Source: Halanaerobiaceae bacterium (GTDB lineage Bacteria; Bacillota; Halanaerobiia; Halanaerobiales; Halarsenatibacteraceae). Taken from it: 5,293 nucleotides of DNA. The first letter of the stretch is position 1; each line of letters opens with the position of its first letter. The stretch is taken from positions 1 to 5,293 of the forward strand of contig PWHA01000004.1 in the NCBI GenBank assembly GCA_003554685.1, read 5' to 3'. The position numbers and the translations under genes were made by a program. The notes under the pieces are model-generated. The model was not told the origin of the DNA. It did not search any database and saw only the letters and a list, made by a program, of their open reading frames with translations. Shown here one piece after another: positions 1-5,204 of the stretch.

Positions 1-11
1 AGCTATCATCT

Positions 12-17
12 CCTCCT
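12..17 (-). promoter_or_regulatory. Shine-Dalgarno site of a gene starting at or beyond the left edge
   Basis: The minus strand reads AGGAGG here, a full match to the ribosome-binding consensus, about 45 nt downstream of the start predicted for the promoter at 66-74. An ATG at 9-7 lies only 2 nt from it, which is too close for normal initiation, so the true start codon is probably outside the window. This implies a further minus-strand gene to the left; nothing can be said about its product. Confidence 0.55.
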
Positions 18-65
18 GATGCTATTTTATCCTGATTTTGTTGATAATCTATATTATTTATCTTA

Positions 66-74
66 ATTATAACA
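66..74 (-). promoter_or_regulatory. Extended -10 promoter for the gene at the left edge
   Basis: The minus strand reads TGTTATAAT: a perfect TATAAT -10 hexamer (66-71) with the TG of an extended -10 element (73-74). No convincing -35 box lies 16-18 nt upstream, as is usual for extended -10 promoters. Transcription would start near 59 and reach the Shine-Dalgarno site at 12-17. It lies in the gap after the protease gene, so the left-hand gene appears to have its own promoter rather than depending on read-through. Confidence 0.55.
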
Positions 75-165
75 TAAAAAGTTCCCGATTAATAATAAAA
101 CAACTAAATAATAAATCAACTGTTTTCAAACTCTTGCAACCACTAATCTATAGTAATTTTCGTCT

Positions 166-229
166 AAAAATACTCTCTCATAGTATGTTTCTTGCAAAAT
201 TACAATTAAGACAAATGTCCTGTTTAATT
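166..229 (-). terminator. Weak candidate 3'-end hairpins after the protease gene
   Basis: No strong intrinsic terminator follows the protease stop codon. Two weak hairpins are visible on the minus strand. The first (229-204) pairs TTAATT with AATTAA and TGT with ACA around one bulged base, followed by a moderately T-rich stretch. The second (186-170) is only 5 bp, ATACT with AGTAT, followed by a run of T. Either could mark the transcript end. Both are AT-rich, so termination may be factor-dependent or leak into the left-hand gene. Confidence 0.25.
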
Positions 230-269
230 CTCTGGTTATTCTGGATTTGAAGATCTCATTATTTTTCAG

Positions 270-2411
270 TCATTCTCTTTCAATTAAGTTAAGATCAATT
301 TTAATTGATTCTTCTACACCAATCAGAACAGGGTCTGATTCCAGGAAATAATCACCAGGGTCGATATTTCCTGTATTTTGAACATCGAGGTGGACCTGAA
401 ACAGATACTCACCTGAAGGTAAATCAACAAAAGCAGTATTTCCTCCCCTTAAGGGCAGGTTCTCTTTCTTATACTGCTGAAATTCTCCCTCTACTTTATG
501 CTTCAAAGTTACCGATATTTTTTCAGGTTGATGCAGAGCCCAGTAAGCATTTACCAGACCGGTATCACCAATATCGATATCATCATTATCATCTGAGAGA
601 GTAGTAAGCTCAAGGCTGGTATTTTTTAATATATTTCGGATTTTTTCTGAATCTCTGGGAACCCCGTGAGATAGCATCAAGCCAATGACTCCACTGATAT
701 GGGGAGCAGCCATTGAGGTGCCCTCCAGGAAACTGTACTTTGAGAAATCTTCTTCAGAATCTACATCAGTTAAATAGGTGCTTAGAATACCATCATTGAC
801 TCCCCGATCGCTGCTGTCAACTTTCATATCACCGCCAGGAGCTAGAATATCAAGTTCAAAGCTGTAGTTGGAGTAATGGGCCAGTTTGGGTTCTTCGGGA
901 TAGTTATAATCAACAGCACCTACTGATATAACTTCATCATAGGCAGCCGGATATAATAGGAAATCATCAGCATCATTTCCAGCTGCTGCCACGAGTATAA
1001 CTCCTGCCTGACTGGCATCCTGGACAGCTTCTTCTACAGCATTAGAACCACCTTCCCCACCAAGAGAAAGATTTATTATATCAACCGGTTCAGATATTTC
1101 TGTATCCTCTAAAAGGCCTGCGGCATAACGGATACCCTTAGCAATATCATTCCACCTGCCAGAAGAGTTGCTCATCACCTTAACCGGTACTAAGCTGCTC
1201 TGCCAGATAGTTCCTGCTACTCCCTGATTGTTATTGGTGGCAGCAGCGATGATGCCGGCTACATGGGTACCATGCCCTGCTTTATCAGAAAAATCGTCAC
1301 TGTCTCCATCATCAGTGAAGTTGTAACCATCGTTTTCAACAATCTGGCCAGCCAGATCGGGATGTTCGCTGTCTATGCCGGTATCCAGGACTGCAATTCT
1401 GACACTCTCAGAGCCTGTGATGCTGTTCCAGGCCTGAGGCAGGCGAATCTGGGGATAGTTCCACTGATAACTGTAATAGGTGTCATCGGGATATTTAATT
1501 GAAGCAATCTGATAGCTGTAATTTGGTTCGGCATAACGGACTTCAGGCTGGTTTTCGAATTGCTGAATAAGCTGCTGCAGCTGATCCTGGTTGTTCTTTA
1601 TGTGCCAGGAGATATCGTCATCTTTCTGTAACTGATTATCAGAATAACCGGAGCTAATGGGAGTGCTGAGTTCAGGAAGAGAATCGAGTTTTATGAGAAG
1701 ATAATTTCCTTCCCTGCTGCTGTCGGTTATCTGATAACCCTGTGACTGAAGCGAAATTTTCTTATCTGTAAGATCTGTATCTCTGGTAAAGGCAACTATT
1801 ATTTCTTGAACTTCCGGTTGTTCCTTTGTTTTATTAAGATCGGTTGAAAGCCTGGCAGCTACATTAACAGTTGGTCCAGGAGCAGGTTCCAGAGATTCAA
1901 AATTATCCAGGGGTGAAAAGGGATAGCTGTGTTTTAAAGATATTTCTGCAGTAATTTCTGCCGAATCTGGATGGCCAAAATATGCCCTGACAGTCTTATT
2001 CTCAGTCATTTCCAGCGAGATTTTATCTTCAATTCCTGCATCCTGGCCATTTATATTCCAGCGGGAAAACTTGTAATCCTCAAGAGGATAAGCCTGAAGG
2101 GTAACAATTGTACCTCTTTCCAGGCAAAAGCTATCTTCATCCCGAACCTCTAGGGCTTCATCTGCTGACCCAATGCCTTCACCCTGAACTGTTATGTAAC
2201 CTCGGTTTATCTCGGTATTTTCCTGACCAATAATTATTTCCAGAGTATAAAAATCAGGTGAAATCCGGCTGCAGGAGGAAAGGGCAGTTAATGAAAATAG
2301 GAGCAAAAAAATTAAAAACATAGTCTTTAAAAAGTACAAAAATAAGTTTCTGTTTCCCCTGGTAATTCTTTTATAAATTGAAATAACAGGTTTCTGAATG
2401 ATTAAATACAT
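270..2411 (-). CDS. Subtilisin-family (S8) serine protease, lipoprotein with InlB-like repeat and fervidolysin-type prodomain
   Basis: Predicted secreted, lipid-anchored serine endopeptidase of 713 residues. After a basic N-terminus, a hydrophobic segment (about 29-45) ends in the lipobox LSSC, placing the lipidated cysteine at Cys47. Residues about 54-146 resemble the divergent InlB B-repeat fold (VTLQAYP, FSRW, then NKTVRAYF). Residues about 198-300 look like a fervidolysin-type inhibitory prodomain, ending in PEVRYAEPNY. The peptidase domain (about 325-625) has the whole subtilisin set: Asp343 in AVLDTGID, His380 in GHGTHVAGI, oxyanion Asn479 in AAAGND and Ser566 in GTSMAAPHISG, so it should be active. 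Residues about 631-713 form a beta-rich tail with an Asp-rich loop (676-687) like a calcium-binding turn. The ATG start has AGGAGG 7 nt upstream; a later Met31 has no such site and would lose the basic N-region. It appears to be a single-gene unit. Substrate is unknown. The protease family is certain; the accessory domain names are family-level judgements. Confidence 0.95.
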   Translation of the reverse strand: MYLIIQKPVISIYKRITRGNRNLFLYFLKTMFLIFLLLFSLTALSSCSRISPDFYTLEIIIGQENTEINRGYITVQGEGIGSADEALEVRDEDSFCLERGTIVTLQAYPLEDYKFSRWNINGQDAGIEDKISLEMTENKTVRAYFGHPDSAEITAEISLKHSYPFSPLDNFESLEPAPGPTVNVAARLSTDLNKTKEQPEVQEIIVAFTRDTDLTDKKISLQSQGYQITDSSREGNYLLIKLDSLPELSTPISSGYSDNQLQKDDDISWHIKNNQDQLQQLIQQFENQPEVRYAEPNYSYQIASIKYPDDTYYSYQWNYPQIRLPQAWNSITGSESVRIAVLDTGIDSEHPDLAGQIVENDGYNFTDDGDSDDFSDKAGHGTHVAGIIAAATNNNQGVAGTIWQSSLVPVKVMSNSSGRWNDIAKGIRYAAGLLEDTEISEPVDIINLSLGGEGGSNAVEEAVQDASQAGVILVAAAGNDADDFLLYPAAYDEVISVGAVDYNYPEEPKLAHYSNYSFELDILAPGGDMKVDSSDRGVNDGILSTYLTDVDSEEDFSKYSFLEGTSMAAPHISGVIGLMLSHGVPRDSEKIRNILKNTSLELTTLSDDNDDIDIGDTGLVNAYWALHQPEKISVTLKHKVEGEFQQYKKENLPLRGGNTAFVDLPSGEYLFQVHLDVQNTGNIDPGDYFLESDPVLIGVEESIKIDLNLIERE

Positions 2412-2418
2412 GCGGTTT

Positions 2419-2424
2419 CCTCCT
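2419..2424 (-). promoter_or_regulatory. Shine-Dalgarno site of the protease gene, formed at the edge of the repeat array
   Basis: AGGAGG on the minus strand lies 7 nt before the ATG at 2411 and fixes that start. It overlaps the gene-proximal copy of the 20-bp repeat: its first four bases are the end of that unit, and the final GG is the first sequence outside it. The same unit carries a further GGAGG 12 nt upstream, so the ribosome is offered two close sites. Confidence 0.85.
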
Positions 2425-2520
2425 CTTACCTCCTGTGACTTCCTCTTGCCTTTTGTGACTTCCTCTTAACTTCTGTGACTTCCTTTTAGCTTCTGTGACT
2501 TCCTTTTAGCTTCTGTGACT
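2421..2520 (-). repeat. Five tandem copies of a 20-bp repeat in the protease leader
   Basis: Five head-to-tail units of exactly 20 bp occupy this stretch. On the mRNA strand the typical unit is AGTCACAGAAGCTAAAAGGA. The copies at 2481-2500 and 2501-2520 are identical, which suggests recent duplication; the other three differ at a few positions. Across junctions a core AGGAAGTCACA recurs every 20 bases. There are no spacers, so it is not a CRISPR. It is non-coding: 20 is not a multiple of 3, and stop triplets recur in all frames on both strands. The array runs straight into the gene's Shine-Dalgarno site. Confidence 0.95.
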
Positions 2521-2670
2521 TCCTATCAACTTGTGAATCTCTCCTGTGAATTTCTCTCAACTTGTGATCCTCTCCTATGACTTCCTATCACCCTGTAACC
2601 CTCTTTTAAGACCCTCTTCTTATGACTTCTTATCTTATTGAGCTCTTATTTTATGAACTCTTATGACTCT
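2521..2670 (-). repeat. Degenerate upstream extension of the 20-bp repeat array
   Basis: Beyond the regular copies, the motif (plus strand TRTGACTTCCTATC or TGTGAATCT-like) recurs at about 2533, 2545, 2563, 2576, 2594, 2621, 2652 and 2662, with irregular spacing of 10 to 31 bases. These look like older, decayed copies. Repeat quality therefore falls with distance from the gene, as expected if new copies arise near the ribosome-binding site. The leader stays purine-rich on the mRNA strand throughout. Confidence 0.6.
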
Positions 2671-2719
2671 TTCATTTAAACTCTCCTTGAATCCTGTTAT
2701 AGCTTAACAAACCTGTATA

Positions 2720-2747
2720 AATATAGTATTCTCCATAAAAAGGACAA
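2720..2747 (-). promoter_or_regulatory. Candidate proximal promoter of the protease gene
   Basis: On the minus strand, TTGTCC (2747-2742, 4 of 6 consensus bases) and TATATT (2725-2720, 5 of 6) are separated by 16 nt. Transcription would begin near 2713, giving a leader of about 300 nt that contains the whole repeat array. An alternative promoter lies further upstream at 2908-2935. Confidence 0.5.
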
Positions 2748-2881
2748 AACCTGCATGTGTTAGTTAGGGCATTCTTATATCAGCTCCGGCAGTCCAGGTG
2801 AATTTAATATGATTTTCAGCTCAGGTTTTTTGCTCAAAATACATCTACAGCCATTTTTTAACACATCTATTATTCACTCTG
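2748..2881. other. Intergenic segment between two candidate promoters; no secure gene
   Basis: No RNA gene, mobile element or terminator is evident. On the minus strand a GTG-started frame (2864-2775) stays open for 29 codons and reads like protein (KKPELKIILNSPGLPELI near its end). However, it has only a poor Shine-Dalgarno match and is too short to judge by composition. It could be a small protein, a decayed gene fragment or chance. Confidence 0.3.
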
Positions 2882-2895
2882 GTTAGTGTACTAAC
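2882..2895. promoter_or_regulatory. Operator-like palindrome GTTAGT-N2-ACTAAC
   Basis: A perfect 6+2+6 inverted repeat sits just downstream of the promoter at 2908-2935, at about +7 to +20 from its predicted start. That is a usual place for a repressor dimer to bind. The arms are too short and AT-rich to act as a terminator. The matching regulator is not in this window and the site fits no operator family that I can name with confidence. Confidence 0.4.
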
Positions 2896-2907
2896 TTCTA
2901 ATTTTGC

Positions 2908-2935
2908 GATATATATTTATCTCACTAGATGTCAA
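2908..2935 (-). promoter_or_regulatory. Candidate distal promoter upstream of the protease gene
   Basis: The minus strand carries a perfect TTGACA -35 box (2935-2930), a 16-nt spacer and TATATC (2913-2908, 4 of 6). It begins only a few bases after the T-tract of the barrel-gene terminator. The predicted start is near 2901, about 490 nt before the protease ATG. It may give a longer, regulated protease transcript or drive the small open frame at 2775-2864. Confidence 0.5.
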
Positions 2936-2940
2936 TCATA

Positions 2941-2997
2941 AAATAAAAACCCCTCACCACTGGCCTGATAATTCTGAGCAGCAAAATGGTGAGGGGG
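2941..2997 (-). terminator. Intrinsic terminator of the outer-membrane protein gene
   Basis: On the minus strand CCCCTCACCA (2996-2987) pairs perfectly with TGGTGAGGGG (2959-2950) across a 27-nt loop, and is followed at once by TTTTTATTTT. The stem begins about 30 nt after the TAA stop at 3029. No T-run follows on the plus strand, so it acts only on minus-strand transcripts. It separates the two genes into independent transcription units. Confidence 0.9.
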
Positions 2998-3028
2998 ATA
3001 TTCTCAGTATAGGTATTTTAAATTAAAT

Positions 3029-4561
3029 TTAAAACTCCAAACCCATGCTCAAGCCAGCTTCAAAATCCCGGGCATTCCCAATCACAGCCCCCAATCCAGA
3101 TATTGCCAGATCAGCTGTAAAGGGTTCAGCAGCCAGACCTGCTCCAGCTGAAAGCTTAAAACCACCTCGCCGGGAGGAATAGTTAATTCCTCCTCTCAGG
3201 TGCAGGGGATCCAGATGCTGCGATTCAGTTCCCAGAGACAGCTGCAGATCATTTGCCCCAATTGAATGGCTGGCATAAGTCAAACTGCTGGCTACTCTGA
3301 GGTCTTCAGCAACTTCCATTGAGCCTCCTGCGCTCAAAATTAGCGGTAGTCGGTAGGCAGCATCGCCTATTATTTCTTCCTCTGTTATTCCGTCTTCCAG
3401 AATCTGTTCAACCGCCTTAGTAAAATCATCTTCGGTGATATCTTCTGGTTCCTCATAACCCTCTTCGTCGATAATCTCCTGTAACTTATATTCCAATTTG
3501 CCAGGAAATTCATCTTTATCAAAAAGCAGTTCATATCTCATAATATCGGCTCTACCAGTCGAAAGGCTGCCGATAATATTCCTGGCGGAAAAACCCAGAT
3601 TAATCCTGTCATTAATTTCGGTAAAGATTCCCAGGTCAAATGCCAGGCCTCCTGCTGATTCCTTTTCGGATACCTGAGCCTGAAGGCTTAAATCTCCATG
3701 AGGTAGAGGAACATCCAGAACATCATTTTCATCATCATTATTATCATCATTCATATATTCAATTAAGTTGTAATCTTCTCCATTAATGACGACCATTATC
3801 TCATCAATAATCTCTTCTTCTATTGATATATTACCATTGAAAGCAGCAGAGCCAAATAATCCGCTCATATAGCGAAGATTTCCTCCGATGGCAACAGAAC
3901 TAATATCCAGATCCTCATTACCCTCGTTAATCATATTATTTCTCAATAGTTCTGTCACATCATAGGATAGATTCGCACCAAAATCAGTGTATATTCCTCC
4001 ACCAAACTCTGTTCCATCTGCTACAAAGCTAATTTCCTCAAAATCATTTTCTTCAAAATCTTCTTCCTCTGCTTCTTCAAGTTCCTCGATAATATCCAAC
4101 ACATCAAAGAGATCCGCCGGTATATTACTGGAAAATACTCCTGCTCCCCCAGCAAATAAGCTGGCAGAACCGGTAAAATCATTAATAGGTCCCACTCTTA
4201 ATTTTATACCTCCAGTAAAGTCACCATAAATAGACAGATCTCTGTCTATTTCTTCTAAAAGATCAAGAAAATCATCTTCTTCTAAATCTTCATCAAATAG
4301 CTCTAATATTTCATTATAAGCCAGCAGATTGTTGCCGGCTCCTCCTGCAAAGCCCAGATCAATTGAAAACATCCCAACATTATCAAAATGAACAGCACCT
4401 GGATTCCAGTAGACTGCCGAAACACCCGAATCAATAACTCCAACTCCTCCCATACTTAAAGATCTGGGCGAAGCATTAATTCCGGTAGTACCAAACAAAA
4501 TCATACCAGCAATCAAAAAAATAACAACCAATAGCGAAAATATACTATTAGATTTCAACAA
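3029..4561 (-). CDS. Outer-membrane beta-barrel protein of the TraF/PorV/FadL-like type, with acidic insertions
   Basis: Predicted outer-membrane barrel of 510 residues from a TTG start. The hydrophobic signal peptide spans about residues 3-27, with likely cleavage after INA (Ala30). The mature N-terminus has the family signature RSLSMGGVGV (33-42) followed by AVYWNPGAV (49-57), typical of TraF_2/PorV/FadL-related proteins. The rest alternates short glycine- and aromatic-rich strands, and the protein ends in GLEF, an aromatic barrel-ending residue. Acidic segments interrupt it at about 87-108 (13 of 22 Asp/Glu), 159-176 (13 of 18), 259-286 and 359-398, probably loops or helices between strands. 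An ATG 12 codons upstream (4597) is in frame, but the TTG has GGAGGTG at ideal spacing and leaves a normal signal peptide. The gene has its own promoter and terminator. The cargo or partner is unknown: FadL relatives move hydrophobic compounds and PorV relatives serve secretion, but neither role is shown here. Confidence 0.8.
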   Translation of the reverse strand: MLKSNSIFSLLVVIFLIAGMILFGTTGINASPRSLSMGGVGVIDSGVSAVYWNPGAVHFDNVGMFSIDLGFAGGAGNNLLAYNEILELFDEDLEEDDFLDLLEEIDRDLSIYGDFTGGIKLRVGPINDFTGSASLFAGGAGVFSSNIPADLFDVLDIIEELEEAEEEDFEENDFEEISFVADGTEFGGGIYTDFGANLSYDVTELLRNNMINEGNEDLDISSVAIGGNLRYMSGLFGSAAFNGNISIEEEIIDEIMVVINGEDYNLIEYMNDDNNDDENDVLDVPLPHGDLSLQAQVSEKESAGGLAFDLGIFTEINDRINLGFSARNIIGSLSTGRADIMRYELLFDKDEFPGKLEYKLQEIIDEEGYEEPEDITEDDFTKAVEQILEDGITEEEIIGDAAYRLPLILSAGGSMEVAEDLRVASSLTYASHSIGANDLQLSLGTESQHLDPLHLRGGINYSSRRGGFKLSAGAGLAAEPFTADLAISGLGAVIGNARDFEAGLSMGLEF

Positions 4562-4573
4562 AGTAACACCTCC
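4559..4573 (-). promoter_or_regulatory. Ribosome-binding site and TTG start that fix the barrel protein's N-terminus
   Basis: The minus strand reads GGAGGTG, with GGAGG at 4573-4569, then a 7-nt gap to TTG at 4561-4559. A second TTG follows directly. This is a far better initiation site than the upstream in-frame ATG at 4597, which has only AGGA 10 nt before it. That ATG belongs to a repeated unit, so a tool that prefers ATG would add 12 spurious residues. Confidence 0.75.
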
Positions 4574-4638
4574 ATAATATTTCAATCCTAAAAACATAAT
4601 AGTTTAATCCTGATAACATAATATTTTACTCCTGAAGA
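4573..4638 (-). repeat. Three tandem 22-bp repeats in the barrel-protein leader, each ending in ATG
   Basis: Units at 4617-4638, 4595-4616 and 4573-4594 are head to tail. On the mRNA strand their cores are AGGAGTAAAATATTATG, AGGATTAAACTATTATG and AGGATTGAAATATTATG. Each pairs a Shine-Dalgarno-like AGGA with an ATG 9-10 nt later. As 22 is one more than a multiple of 3, the three ATGs fall in three frames. Only the middle one (4597) is in frame with the protein. The last unit ends exactly where the real GGAGG begins. Confidence 0.9.
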
Positions 4639-4693
4639 CACAGGAATATTCATCCCGGCTTTCTTGAAGACATAGGGAAATTAATCCTAGCTT
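4630..4693 (-). repeat. Tandem 32-bp repeat pair overlapping the 22-bp array
   Basis: The copies at 4630-4661 and 4662-4693 abut and agree at about 25 of 32 positions; plus-strand shared words are TGAAGACA, AGG and ATCC. Each contains a variant of the 22-bp core on the mRNA strand (GGGATGAATATTCCTGTG and AGGATTAATTTCCCTATG). The 32-bp and 22-bp units may therefore share an origin, giving five AGGA-to-start-like modules in the leader. Confidence 0.75.
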
Positions 4694-4801
4694 TATAAAA
4701 ATTTTGTTTTTGTTGAAGTTTGTAAAATGGCCTTTGCAGGCTTAGATCAATTTTATCTTTTTAAGTTAAATTATTTTTATGTATTGCCCAACTTCTCCTG
4801 T
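4694..4801 (-). other. Upstream part of the barrel-protein leader
   Basis: This AT-rich stretch of about 100 nt holds no gene. The only structure seen is a small hairpin on the minus strand near 4744-4733, GCCT with AGGC closed by a GCAA tetraloop. It is too short to be a terminator, and no known riboswitch pattern was recognised. Confidence 0.3.
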
Positions 4802-4831
4802 TTTATAGAAATTTACCGGCTCTCGAGTCAA
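4802..4831 (-). promoter_or_regulatory. Promoter of the barrel-protein gene
   Basis: On the minus strand TTGACT (4831-4826, 5 of 6) and TATAAA (4807-4802, 5 of 6) are 18 nt apart. An A-rich stretch directly upstream could act as an UP element. The predicted start near 4795 gives a leader of about 230 nt containing both repeat arrays. An 11-base palindrome CCTATCATAGG at 4875-4885, about 45 nt upstream, might bind a regulator. Confidence 0.7.
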
Positions 4832-4916
4832 GATTTTTTTAGTTTAAGTTGTTTTAATCACATATCAATCAACCCCTATCATAGGCCAGTTTTTACCTAA
4901 AATAACAAACAAATCC

Positions 4917-5046
4917 TGGCATTTAAATCATTGAATTTCAAATCATTGCATTTCAATGCCATGGTCGATTAACCTGCATTAAAGCGGTTGATATTGTTAT
5001 TGTTGCATTTCAATCGTTAAACTGGTTGATATTGATATTGTTATAT
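4917..5046. repeat. Mosaic of short direct and inverted repeats upstream of the barrel-gene promoter
   Basis: Three overlapping patterns are present. A 15-bp unit is tandemly duplicated with one mismatch (AAATCATTGAATTTC at 4925-4939, AAATCATTGCATTTC at 4940-4954). TGGCATT (4917-4923) and AATGCCA (4955-4961) are inverted around it and extend to an 11-pair stem with one mismatch. A 20-bp word ending GGTTGATATTG recurs at 4977-4996 and 5015-5034 with 17 of 20 matches, and GCATTTCAAT appears at 4948 and 5005. No transposase or target duplication was found. Confidence 0.6.
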
Positions 5047-5170
5047 GCTCACCTCTTTTCTTGACTTTTATTGTATTATTATGAAATTCGGGATTATTTT
5101 TGATATTCCTTCATAAATAAACAAATTTTATAAAAAAATTTATAAAACCATATATTAATGGACTTATAGT
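5047..5170. other. AT-rich intergenic DNA, no gene seen
   Basis: Open frames here are very short on both strands. The minus strand has a good Shine-Dalgarno-like word (GAGGTGA, near 5055-5049), but only a GTG-AGC-ATA-stop frame starts nearby. The plus strand has TTGACT at 5061 without a matching -10. Nothing is called. Confidence 0.3.
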
Positions 5171-5204
5171 ATAAAAACCCCTAATATCAGGAGATATTTA
5201 GGGG
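5171..5204 (-). terminator. Intrinsic terminator of a gene to the right of the window
   Basis: On the minus strand CCCCTAAATATC (5204-5193) folds with GATATTAGGGG (5188-5178) over a TCCT loop with one bulged base, followed directly by TTTTTAT. There is no T-run on the plus side. It resembles the barrel-gene terminator in ending AGGGGTTTTTAT. It shows that a minus-strand gene lies to the right of the window. Confidence 0.85.

Noticed and set aside
38..250. 70-codon plus-strand open frame
   Set aside because: It has a TTG start without a Shine-Dalgarno site, an AT-driven composition rich in Ile, Leu and Asn, and it overlaps the minus-strand promoter at 66-74.
305..604. 99-codon plus-strand open frame
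   Set aside because: It lies wholly inside the protease gene on the opposite strand and has no recognisable domain.
1263..1502. 79-codon plus-strand open frame
   Set aside because: It is antisense to the catalytic core of the protease, whose conserved motifs explain the sequence.
1971..2153. 60-codon plus-strand open frame
   Set aside because: It is antisense to the B-repeat-like domain of the protease and shows no feature of its own.
2421..2670. CRISPR array
   Set aside because: The 20-bp units are head to tail with no spacers and drift in sequence, and no cas gene is present.
3987..4229. 80-codon plus-strand frame rich in Ser and Pro
   Set aside because: The serine runs are the antisense image of the acidic GAA/GAG-rich segment of the barrel protein.
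4823..4828. CTCGAG palindrome in the barrel-gene promoter
   Set aside because: A six-base palindrome in the promoter spacer and -35 edge is expected by chance and has no second copy nearby.
5061..5066. TTGACT as a plus-strand -35 box
   Set aside because: No acceptable -10 lies 16-18 bases downstream, and no plus-strand gene follows.
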